Assembly: GCA_014904985.1 (NCBI GenBank)
Contig: MU129033.1
Coordinates: 98,403 to 162,402, forward strand
Direction of reading: 5' to 3'
DNA length: 64,000 nucleotides
Source of the DNA: Hydnum rufescens UP504
Lineage: Eukaryota > Basidiomycota > Agaricomycetes > Cantharellales > Hydnaceae
Under the pieces are notes generated by a model. That model saw only the letters and a list, made by a program, of their open reading frames with translations, searched no databases and had not been told where the DNA came from. The translations under genes and the position numbers were made by a program. Below, in pieces: positions 22,419 through 32,535 of the stretch (position 1 is the first letter of the stretch; each line of letters begins with the position of its first letter).

Positions 22419-24311
22419 TCAATCCTCTGGGAGCTTCAGAGTCATCAGGTACACTAGAATTTCGTCCCAATAATTCAGGGAGTCATGTTCATAGGTCTTA
22501 TGATTGTGGTGCAACTTGTCTGCTGCCACCTTCTTGTCAACCATTGTGACTTTCCCTTTGTACACTTGGAAGAATATCAAAGTTTCTTCTTTGCTGATGA
22601 CCAAAGGTTCTGTCCAATGAACCTCTAAAGGTTTGCATTTGCCCATCAATCGTTCCAGCATTGTATTGCCTTAACATTTCATCATCCTCTTCTTCTGATG
22701 CAAGAAAAGCATCCTTCAGAGCTTTTACAAGCTTGATACCATCATCTATTTCTGAGTCAACACTTGAGTCTGCTGAATCGTCCTCAGCATGACGGCGCCT
22801 TGATAGTCCATCTGGCCCATGATGTTTTGCCACCACTCTGTGTTCAATTTCAAAGTCAAACAATAGAATGTATGTTATCCACCTCATCATCGCTGCATTA
22901 GGCAGACCAGGATTGTTAATCATCTTTCCAATGTAGCTCACATCTAGGATTAGACAAAATGGATCCTGTGAAGCCTGAATCGTTCTGTGTTTAGGGCTCA
23001 AAAAACCCCATAAAGCTCAAGCTTTGGTTGTGAGTATCAGCTTTCAACATTGTTGAATGTTATTGAACCGAAAACTATAGGGTACTCCACATCTTCAAGT
23101 TGCTGGCTTACGACCCAGCCACAGCCAATCATCGATGAATCCACAGCAATTGACACTAATCTGTAGTCATTGGATCGCTGCAACTTTAAGATGACCACAT
23201 GGGCAATTTCGTAGTCTATCGCCTTAATTGGAACAGCAGTTGACGCCATTTGTTTCAGGTCATTCATCGCGCATTGGGCTTTGTCTGTCCATTCAAACTC
23301 GCTAGGAAGCATCTTTTGAGTCAATAAAGTCAAAGGCTTTGCGATGATCGCGAAGTTTTTGATCCAATGTTGGACTCCTCCTATGGTGCCAAGAAACCCT
23401 CATACATTGGTCAAGTTTTTGCAATAGGGCCACTTGGTCAATTTCACGTTTATTTCATGTGAAACATGAGCCCCATCCCTCGAGACAATTGCTCCAAGCA
23501 AGGCTAGTCGGGGTGTTGCAATAACAGTCTTTTGTCCAGCAATTGTTGCACCTGACTCCCTTACTCAGGCTAAGAGCTCTTGCAGCATGCCCGCAAATTC
23601 AAAGATGAATCGACGGATCTGATCATTGCCTTCAATCTGTGCGTCATTATAATTGTTGCTCGGTCCCATGCCAGCACAATCATCAACAAACACGTTAGCA
23701 CGGTCTGGTGCCATTGGACCGATCATATGAGACATGGCACGACAAAAGACTTGCATAGAGTTTGTATAACCCTGGGGCAATCACGTAAGTCTCAGCAGTC
23801 CAAGACCATATCCATGAAATGTTGTCAGATCTCGAGATTTTTCAGCTAATAGATAGCTATCATAGCTGCTTTTAAGGTTGCAGATACAGTAACAAGTTCG
23901 ACCAGTAAACTGTTCAATCATCTCATCAATCCGGGGCGGAAGACCAGCATCCCAAATAGAGACAGCATTCAAGGGCTGAAGGTCATGTACAAGATGCAGA
24001 AAACCCAACTTCTTCTCGACTGCAAAGATTGCAGAGCAATAAGAAGATGCCAAACATTCGTATTTTCCACTGTCAAACTGCTCTTGAAGTAAGTGCAAGA
24101 CCTCATCCATTCGTCCTAATGGAATCCTTATGTTCTTTTTCATCCAGGGTTCGTGGGGTACCATGGGCATCTCGTACAGAGGAAAGTAAGCCATATTAAA
24201 AGTTCCTCTTTCATACTCCTCGAAAGCAAAGGCATCCTCATAGGTCAAAACCAAATCAACTTCCATCTTGGATAGGAAACCTGCAGGAATTTTCCCTAAG
24301 ATGAGTGCCAT
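22419..24311 (-). pseudogene. N reverse transcriptase and RNase H
   Basis: The minus-strand RT begins near 24200 (EPWMKKNIRIPLGRMDEVLH), with LVHDLQPLNAVSIWDAGLPP, CNLKSSYDSYLLAEKSRDLT, LPQGYTNSMQVFCRAMSHMI and VFVDDCAGMG, the YxDD box written FVDD (about 23685). The first catalytic position reads CNLKSSYD where an Asp is expected before LKSSYD, so Asp to Asn by one G to A change is likely. RNase H follows (about 23037-23333, IAVDSSMIGCGWVVSQQLED) and then DGLSRRRHAEDD, the usual RNase H end (about 22800). Stops separate the pieces. Confidence 0.85.
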
Positions 24312-25290
24312 TCACTCTTTCATGATCCGCTGTGTATAGTTCAAATCTTCGAGTTTTGTTGGCTGCACTGGTAATACAGGAAGCTCCCCCAAGTTCAATG
24401 GTGTAAAGACCAAAGGGCAAGAATCTGGATTGTATGACGCCACCAGATGAACCTTCTTTCCTACAGGCTTATACTTTCGATTGCCAAGAATGAATCTGGT
24501 CAACTCTTCCGTGCAATCCGCTGCGCGATTGAACATATAACCATCTCGAATCATCATCTTAATGAGTTGCCATTCTAACTCTTCTTCTCAGATGAGATTT
24601 TGGGAGTAGAAGGCCCTGTGTAAAGCCTTGCAAACTACAGGTGATTGTGTTGCCAGGTTCAGCATATCTGAGGCTTCAATGTTAGGCCTCAGCTTTTTCA
24701 GGTCCAGCTCTCCCTCATCAAGAATCAACATGATATTCAATAGAAACTCAGGTATGGCATTGATTGACGTGACCTCCACCGAATTTACTGAGTTATTCCT
24801 CTTATAGGGTTTAATCACCTCGATAGGGAGAACGTTGCATGGTGCAGACATTATAGGTAATGTCACTCAGACAGATTGTCTGCCCTGGTCTCCTTCTCGC
24901 CACACTTGCAAGTTCATTCCCACACCATGATCATAATCAATTCTTGCGGAGTACAAAAACAACCAGGGTTGTCCCAGTATGATATCCTTCTGACCAATGT
25001 GGTCCGATGTTATGAAGAAATTGTGTGAAAGGGGAACTCCTCCCACATCCACTGGTACATTCTGGCATAGTCCCATGAGATTGACCTGGTGGCCTGATAC
25101 TCTGCGTAATAGCCTATCCTTTCCAGAAGGATCCATAGGTAATTCAAGCTTAGTCTGCATCAATTGGACCATAATGTTCAATTCGCTACCACTATCAATT
25201 AACATCATACAAGGAAATTCCAAAATTGAGCCTTGAATTCTCACAGTAACCATAGCCAGGAAGGAAGGACGAAAAGAGAAGTCCATTTCC
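24312..25290 (-). pseudogene. N protease and linker
   Basis: Retropepsin-type protease: MMLIDSGSELNIMVQ carries the Asp-Ser-Gly active site (about 25190), and DIILGQPWLFLYSARIDYDH is the distal strand of the fold (about 24980). The linker to RT reads through IEVIKPYKRNNSVNSVEVTS and, after stops, MFNRAADCTEELTRFILGNR. The Asp-Ser-Gly core is intact here, unlike in G1. It lies between gag-derived sequence and RT, as expected. Confidence 0.8.
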
Positions 25291-25304
25291 TTGACATTAA
25301 AGAC

Positions 25305-27530
25305 TCAATTGTGCTCATTTTGAAGTTGCCGCTTATAGTACTTCTCAGCCTGATCATCGGTATCCAAATCACTGGAATCCGAAATCTCATCGATAGGATT
25401 GTCATCTGAATCATAGAACACCGCATTAACAGTGTGATCTTTCTTAGGCAGGCAATTTATGTATGGGCGCTTGGGGCCATGGCATCTCATGTCCGTAGGT
25501 TCAATTGTGTATCCATTTGAACTTGATGTGTGCCATGTGTTTTTCTTTCCTAACGGCACATCTTCATCAGACTCTTTAGACATCGGGTTGCCTCTCTTGG
25601 GTGGCCAATTAACATATGGGCGCTTAGGGCTGTGACGTCTCATGTCCGTCGGTTCGACTAAGTGACCGCTCCAATTTGTCATAAGGTAATCATTTTTGTC
25701 ATCCATCAATACATCTGTGTGTTCATATATGACAGTTTTAGACGTAGGATCACCTTTCTTTGGCGGGCGGTTAATTAACGGAGGTTTCCAGGGTCATTTT
25801 CCCACTTGTGAAGGTTCTACTTCATGCTCAACGGAGTTTATTGACACCTCAAGGCTCTTGCTTCCAACCTCTTGACTACCTGGAACTTGCTGCATTTTCG
25901 ACACTATCTGGAGCCTCTTGCATAACTCAAAGGAAGAACCGAAGACATCACCCAGCTTAAGCGATATTTCCTTGTCCATCAGCGCTTTGAACAAAGCCTC
26001 AATGTTCACATTCTCTTGCAGCTTGCTAGCAAATTGGTACACAGGGGAGGCCCGCTTTTTAATCTGGTCTTTTGCGTCACGGATAATGACATCTTCCATA
26101 GTGGGCTTAGTTGATCTGTCTTTCGACTTAGGAACCAAGGGGCCTTTCCCATCATGCAGGCCGACTTGTTTTCTTGCACTCCATTCCTCCTTTGTGCCAT
26201 CTCCCATCACCACGTCTTCATCAGGCAAGTCCAAAACCGGGTCTTGGGTTCTGGCATCCCACTTTAATATGGTAGGTACCTGTTCCTTTGATCCAGAAGG
26301 CTTGTGTTCCTTCTTAGCTCACTTTGGTAGCTCAACATACACCCTATTGGGACATTCTGGTGCTTTCCCTTTAGGTTTGTCTTTCTGAAGTGGGAGATCC
26401 TCGTGTTTCCATTCAGCGGGGAACACCTCATACTCGTATTCACCAAAGGTGGTGAACTCTTGGTTCTGGGACTCCCAACTGCATAAGTTCTCAGTCTTGA
26501 TACTCAACGCATTGGCTAATTGATCTTGAAGGATCCTCGCGACTCCTCCGTTGTTAATATCACCTCGCGGAAGATTGGAACCATTGACTTGAATGAGTCG
26601 GCCTTCATTCGAGAGTTTCAAGACCTTTTTGGCGATAAATGCCTTAGTTTCTGGACAGTCCTTAAGTGAGTGGCCATCCTCTCCACACATGAAGCATCTC
26701 ATTGACGAAGCCGTGAATCTTTTGGCTTGTTGCACAGCTTTGTCGGCCTCAAGTTGGCTCAGCACTATTGTCAACTGACTGATCTTTTCAGCCAAATCGT
26801 CGATATTCGATTTCATCAGTTCATTCAAGTCCTGCACCTTAGCCTCAGTGGCTTTTGGTGTGGGCTCCTCCTTCTTTTGCTTGACTTCAGACCTTGACTG
26901 ATGCTTTTTGTGCTTCATCTGCCTAGGTTCTTTGTCCGACTCTGAATCCAACGAGTCTGAATCACTATCCGTATCTGTCGAAACCAGCACTGCCTCATTG
27001 TCCAAAGACATAATCCCTCTTCATTGTCAACAACTCGATACAAGTCTCACTTCAGATGAAGCTTAATAGTTTGGACAGCCTTGTCCATTGGCAGGGGGTT
27101 TGTCAAATCCGTCCAAAGCTTAGAGTGTCTCATGGCACTTCCTATTTCATCGCGGAACAAGACAGGCTTAACTCCCCTCCAAAAATAATCATATTTGTCC
27201 ATCTGAGACAAAGCCTTTCTTTCTTCCAGCGACTTAGCTATAACCATAAAATCACGTATGTAATTATCAAACTTCTCAATTGACGACAACTTTTGGTGTT
27301 TCCTAACTAGCTTGATCAAGTCAGAAACCTTGTAATAAGGTTTCTCCTCTTCTGAGGGGTAATATTCCATGAACCAGGCCTTAAAGGCATCCCAATGGTC
27401 ATCGTAGTACTCGTCTAGTGACTCAATAAATCGTTCGGACTTTGAATTGCAATATTGGGATATCTGTCGGATTGTTTGAGTGGAACTGAGACCAGCTGCA
27501 GTTGCACAAAACTCATATTCCATGAGAAAT
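25305..27530 (-). pseudogene. N gag with zinc knuckle
   Basis: The minus-strand gag begins near 27523 (MEYEFCATAAGLSSTQTIRQ) with a capsid-like segment (ESLDEYYDDHWDAFKAWFME, DNYIRDFMVIAKSLEERKAL, YDYFWRGVKPVLFRDEIG). After a stop it continues with an acidic, Ser/Lys-rich segment (SLDNEAVLVSTDTDSDSDSL) and an intact CCHC knuckle, CFMCGEDGHSLKDC (26655-26696). Further open segments (25794-26234, 25305-25709) are probably the gag-protease spacer; the second contains two copies of a PTDMRxHxPKRPYxNxxPK motif about 45 residues apart. The start is supported by closeness to the primer-binding site and by the matching segment in N2. Confidence 0.85.
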
Positions 27531-27659
27531 TGTAAGATTCGTTTTCTGGTAAATCAGGGGGCATCCCTGGACTGTGGCCCAGGCATACATGAGTATGTCA
27601 TTGAAGACATTTTTGAGTGGTGAATTGTTGTGGATTCGAATTAAGATTCTTGAGGCCCC

Positions 27660-27677
27660 CTGTAAGGACCACCAATT
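27660..27677 (-). promoter_or_regulatory. Primer-binding site of N
   Basis: On the minus strand the 5' LTR ends in GCTTACA and is followed after two bases by TTGGTGGTCCTTACAG. The same TGGTGGTCCTTACAGGGGG follows the LTR of N2 at about 43519. Conservation at this exact position in two copies supports a primer-binding site; the tRNA is not identified. Confidence 0.65.
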
Positions 27678-29228
27678 TGTAAGCAGGAGAAATGGGGGGA
27701 ATCTCTGCTACAGTCCATGATATGGAATCGAGAACGAAGAGTGGGGGCCACCAATATAATTCGAATATTCAGGTCTGGGTGTAGGAAGGTCTTTGGGATG
27801 GAAGATAATCCGCTGTAAGCAGTAGTTGCCCAAGCAGATGAATAAAGGGGAAAATGTGCCACAAATACCACACTCTAAGGTCCTAATATTGTGGCCCTAG
27901 ACAAAGTGCAGTAGGAACAGTGCCCTCAGAGGAAATTTGCCCAGGAATCCAGCAGCAATACTTCAGTGCTTCAGACTGGGGAGGGGGAAGACAATGGAAT
28001 TTTCAACACAATTCGCTTAATATACAACCCGGCTATAAAATCAAATATCCGACGAAAGCAGGGAGATAGGGAAAATATGTAGAAAAAGGAATCAAGTCAA
28101 AAGCTTCAAAACTGACAGAGATATTCAATTTACAAGTCTGGGGATAGGATAGAGCATAAAATGACTGTTTCTCCTTCCCTTTTGGACAGATTCCCTTGAG
28201 AAATGGTGGAATAAGTCATCCTAAATGTCCTATCCTTTGGATATAAGGCTACTGGACAATATTTGATATTTGAAAATTGGAAGGAGGAATGATGTTCTCC
28301 TGAGACAAGGGGGAAATTCATATGTAGAACACCGAGTTCTTCTTCGTTCACGACGCCCTTCATACCATTGGATGGAAATTTTTAATACCTTTCTAGGCGC
28401 GGTCGTTTCGTGCAAATCCGATCAAAACTGACGGAGAAATTCGAGAAATACACCTCCTAATTATGAATGAGCAGGTGAAATCGTTCCAGAAGCTCCAGTT
28501 TTAATCCGACGAACACATAATTGGTATCATTCGATAGGTATTGATCACAGCTTTCAGGGAGCTATATTTTCGAGTCGATCGGATACGAATTGACTTCGAA
28601 AAGCGGAAAATACTCCTTAAGAGCATGGATTCCATAGTAAAATTGTTCTAGAACATGCAATTTTAATCGGATCAACTCGTGCTCAGTATCGTTGGATAGG
28701 TGTGAATCACATCTTTCCGGACGCTACTTTTTAGAGCCGATCCGATCAGAACTGACAGAGAAATTCAACGAATACTCCTTAAGAGTGCCGCATTTGCCCC
28801 TATTTGATTATGTAACCGTATCCACGAGTAGGAATGAAGGCCCAGGTGTGTAATCCATCGTATTACATAATCACCATTCGTTAGAGTTGCCCTTAAGGCA
28901 ACAAGATCTGTATGAGCGGATTGAAAGAGAATTCAAGACAATATACAGAAGGGCAAGTTGAATTGCCAGGTCCACCATATCATGGCTTATGGTAGGACAT
29001 AGATGAATACAGTCCCTGTGGCCTGTTGAAGACCCCAGGACATTGACTTGTGTACAAAGGAAATGAGCATTCCATTTACATCTTCTCAGGCATATGGAAT
29101 TCATGCTCATCCATGAACAGACGAAAGGATTGTTATTCAGATGACATATTGGTACATTTTTAATTTGTTCATTGGAAAATTTGACACTGAAAGGGAACTC
29201 TATGTGGTAGGGATTTTTCCCTCCAACA
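27678..29228 (-). repeat. N 5' LTR
   Basis: 1551 bases, pairing with 17989-19538. It contains the same three internal modules and keeps many CpG sites (for example about 28340-28470 and 28560-28610) that are rare elsewhere in the window. Confidence 0.93.
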
Positions 29229-29232
29229 ACAG

Positions 29233-29594
29233 CATGGGGGGCAGTATTTGCAGCATATCCAGGGCTGGATATAGTACACAGAGCAGGCATTGTTCACTTG
29301 AACATTGACCCCCTCTCAAAGCTACAACAGGTTCCACCGCATCAATTGCCTGTGGAAGATAGCTCCTCCTCCCTGCCAAGCCAGCTCCCAATGCAACCAA
29401 TGTACACATGGGAAGATGTAGTAGAGAGGAAGCCTGCTGAGTGAGCAGCATTCCTTTCCACCCAAGTGCAGAGCAAGAAGCGAGGTCTCCAGGATGAAGG
29501 GAAGGCTACTGCTGGTGCAACAGACAAGATAGAGTTGGCTGCACAGCAAAGAGCCAGAACAGCAAACCCCCCAGGCCAAGAACATGTGCCATGA
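29233..29594 (+). pseudogene. G1 RNase H, C-terminal end, and connection to integrase
   Basis: The G1 frame resumes after element N: AWGAVFAAYPGLDIVHRAGI and VHLNIDPLSKLQQV (about 29233-29335) complete the RNase H fold begun at 17540. Proline/serine-rich linker follows to the integrase, matching G2 at about 49100-49520. With N removed, the junction reads TCTCACGGCATGGGG as in G2, up to the decayed CpG. Confidence 0.8.
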
Positions 29595-30660
29595 ATGCTA
29601 GACATTGAGATCAGACCCCAAAGAATAGAAGCCTTTGTTCAAGGATACCACGTGGACCCCAGCTTCTGGCAACTGTGGAATGAAGCAGCAGAAGATGAAT
29701 CAGAGCTCTTGGCAGCCCAGAGATTTTATAAGTCCAAAGAAGGACTTCTGATCTTCCAAGATGCAGACTGGGTAGCCCAACTATGCATGCCAAAGTCAGA
29801 AATACCCAGGATACTCAAGGAATCACATGAGTCACCCTGGGAAACTGCCCACACAGGATCCTCAAGGCTGTTTCATAAGCTTGCCACATGGTTCTATTGG
29901 CCCAAGATGTGGGCAGACATAGTCAACTACACTAAGACATGTGATGTCTGCCAGAAGATTAAATCGGACAAACAAGGACCAATGGGAAAGCTACATCCCC
30001 ACACCATCCCACTACTCCCATTCAAAGTAGTGACTGTGGACCTCATCATGGGCCTCCTGAAGTCGGAGGGGCACAATATGGTGCTAGTGATAGTGGACAA
30101 GCTTACCAAATTTGTCCAATACATCCCCACCTCCTCAAGCTTAAAACAGGAGGGCTTCACCAGGATGTTCATCCAGCATGTCATCCTGAAGTACAGTCTC
30201 CCAAGGAAGATGATTGCAGATCAGGACACCAGGTGGTCCTGATCCTTTTGGGCATCAGTTGCCAAACATCTTGAGCTGGATCTACTCCTCTTGACATCCC
30301 ATTACCCACAGATGGATGGGCAAATGGAGAAGGCCAATGACATGCTCAAAGTGGCACTACACACTTACATGGCTGGGAATCACAGTTCCTGGGCCCAGTG
30401 GCTAGGAACACTTGCAATGGCCCACAACTCAATGCCCCATTCCCCCAGGAGTTATTCACCCTTCTTCCTTTTACATGGGTACTCCCCCAAGACTAAGGTG
30501 ACTGCTATGGACCCAATGGGAAGGGGCATTGAATGGATGGAGCTGGACAATGCAGCCGCCTCTTCATTTGTAGGTGAGATGGAAGCCCATTGTTCACTAG
30601 CCTGGGATGCCCTGGCAAGAGCCCAAGCCAGGCAAGCAAAAGCCTATAATTCACAGAGGC
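29595..30660 (+). pseudogene. G1 integrase, HHCC and catalytic core
   Basis: N-terminal zinc-binding part (about 29825-29960: HESPWETAHTGSSRLFHKLA then TKTCDVCQKI), with His and Cys ligands present. Catalytic core: VVTVDLIMGLLKSEGHNMVL (first Asp, about 30030), KMIADQDTRWS (second Asp, about 30225), a TGA right after it, then SHYPQMDGQMEKANDML with the catalytic Glu (about 30325). The stretch MAHNSMPHSPRSYSPFFLLH follows, and the frame runs to KAYNSQRHN, where a solo LTR is inserted. One stop aside, this is among the best preserved parts of G1. Confidence 0.9.
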
Positions 30661-32054
30661 ACAATGTTGGAGGGATAAATCCCCACCATGTACAAATCCT
30701 ATCTGAGGATGATTTTTCAATTAAATGAGTCCATTCATATGTCAATCCATGGCCCAGTTCCCATGCTGTTCATTCATTTGAGAACAAGCCTATATCCCAT
30801 ACATCTAATACCTGCAAATCCATGCCATTCCTTTGTTTGCACACAAGCCAATTTATTGTTCATCTGTGGCACTTCAACAGGCCACCCTAAATTCCATCTT
30901 TTTATGCCATACCTCAATGTGGCAATAGCAATTCAACTTGCTTGCTTTGTTTGACCTTCAATCAGTCTGCACTTCTGATACATGCTCCCTGTTGCCTCAA
31001 GGGCGACTCTGATAATGAATTGCGATTATGTAATACAACAGGTTACACACCTGGGCCTTGATTCTGACTCATGGACCTGTCACATGACAAATAGGGGCTA
31101 ATGCGGTGCTCTCAAGGAGTAAACACGGAATATCTCCCTCAGTTTTGATCAGATCGACTCGGCAAGATAGTGCTCAGAAAGCTACAATTCACACCTTTCA
31201 TATGATACTAAACATGAGCCGAACGAATTGAAACTGCACTTGCCAGGTCAATTTTACTATGTGTTTCATATTTCCCTTCAGTATTTTTCTATTTTCTCAG
31301 TCAGTTTTGATCCAATTCGTTCAGGACAAGCATGCATAGAAAGCTGTCGACGGTCCGCATCCAACGGCACCAAGGGAAAAACAATCCGATAAGAACTTGG
31401 ATCTCTACAATTTGACTCCCCCATGTCTCATTCCATTATTGCCTCCACTTTTTGTGAGTATTAATGGCAATTATTCTCTCCCCCTCTTATATCTGACCAA
31501 GGGTACATGTAGGATGACCAGTTCCACCATTCCCCAAGGGATTCTGTTCAGTAGGAGAGGAGGAATAGCTTGGTTAAGCCATATTCCCCTATTCTGACTT
31601 GATTTTGGAATATCTCCTTCAGTTTTATAGCTTTTGACTTTATTTCTTTTTCATCATTTTTGCATTAATCCCACCTTTCTGCCGGTTACCATAGCATTTT
31701 TCTTTGATGTATATTAAGTGCAGGAGATGTGAGTTTCTATAGTCTTCCCCCTCCCCAGTTTTGAGGCACTGGTGTATTGCTGCTGGTTCCTTGGGTGAAT
31801 TCCACCAAGACCACTACACTTTGTCTAGGGCTTCAAGAGGAGAGAGCCTTAGGGTGTGGTTTTGTGACCCATATTCATTCTTTGTTCTATTGCTTGAGCC
31901 AGTGTTGCTTACAGCATTAGATTTCTATCCCAAAAAGACCTTCATTCCTTCGGGCCTCACCATTCAGATTGATCCCGTGGTCCCCTCTTTTCATTCTTGA
32001 TTCCATATTGTGGACTGTGGCTGGATTCCTCCCTTTGTTTCCTGCTTACAATGA
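30661..32054 (+). mobile_element. Solo LTR of second family in G1 integrase
   Basis: The LTR is 30665-32050 (1386 bases), TGTTGGAGGG to CCTGCTTACA. Flanks are ACAA (30661-30664) and ATGA (32051-32054). One C to T or G to A step links each to ACGA. Removing it joins the integrase frame as RHN/D-EEF, exactly as in the uninterrupted G2 copy (about 48050). It is the reverse complement of the solo LTR at 12077-13455. Confidence 0.93.
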
Positions 32055-32535
32055 TGAAGAATTCAAGGAAGGGGATGAGGTTCTAGTGAACCCCCACTCC
32101 CTCAAACTGGTCAACATGCAAGGCACAGGGAGGAAGCTAGTCCAATGACACATTGGGCCATTTCAGATCTTGGAAAAGATAAATCCCATAGTCTACCATG
32201 TGAACATACCCCCTGAATATAAGATGCATCCAATCATAAATATACAGCATCTAGTAAAATACCACCACAATGAGCGAGATGATGAACAAGCCAGGCTCCC
32301 CAAGCTAAGGGAACTGGTGAAGGAAGAAGAATATGAAGTAGAGAAAATTGTAGGACACCACTACAATCAGTTGAGGAGAAGGAGGGAGTACCTAGTGAGG
32401 TGGAAGGGGTATGGGCCTGAGCATGACACATTTAAGCCTGAGCCAGGGCTACAGAATGCCTTTTCTCGCCTCAGGGAGTACCATAAGACCCTGGAAGAAT
32501 GTGGCAGTGAAAATGAGGACTCCATGAGGCCATAG
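32055..32535 (+). pseudogene. G1 integrase C-terminus with chromodomain
   Basis: The frame reads FKEGDEVLVNPHSLKLVNMQ, a stop, then HIGPFQILEKINPIVYHVNI and IPPEYKMHPIINIQHLVKYH, the usual GPF/Y module of gypsy integrases. After it comes a chromodomain: YEVEKIVGHHYNQLRRRREY, LVRWKGYGPEHDTFKPEPGL, and LREYHKTLEE (32330-32500). Chromodomains bind methylated histone tails and steer chromoviruses to heterochromatin; the aromatic residues at the start, in YLVRWKGY and at about +30 are kept except that W of WEP reads F. This classes G1 as a chromovirus. ORF3 follows directly. Confidence 0.9.

Larger units (their letters stand above)
17985..29232 (-). mobile_element. N: complete Ty3/gypsy element nested in G1 RNase H
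   Basis: The element is bounded by long LTRs (17989-19538, 1550 bases; 27678-29228, 1551 bases) and oriented on the minus strand. Flanks are ATGG (17985-17988) and ACAG (29229-29232); the uninterrupted sibling G2 reads ACGG at this spot, so both flanks are one-step decay products of ACGG. Internal order on the minus strand: primer-binding site, gag with zinc knuckle, protease, RT, RNase H, integrase, tail ORF. It is visibly richer in CpG than G1 and its LTRs are close to each other, so it is younger. Stops still break the coding region. I see no chromodomain, unlike G1 and G2. Confidence 0.95.
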
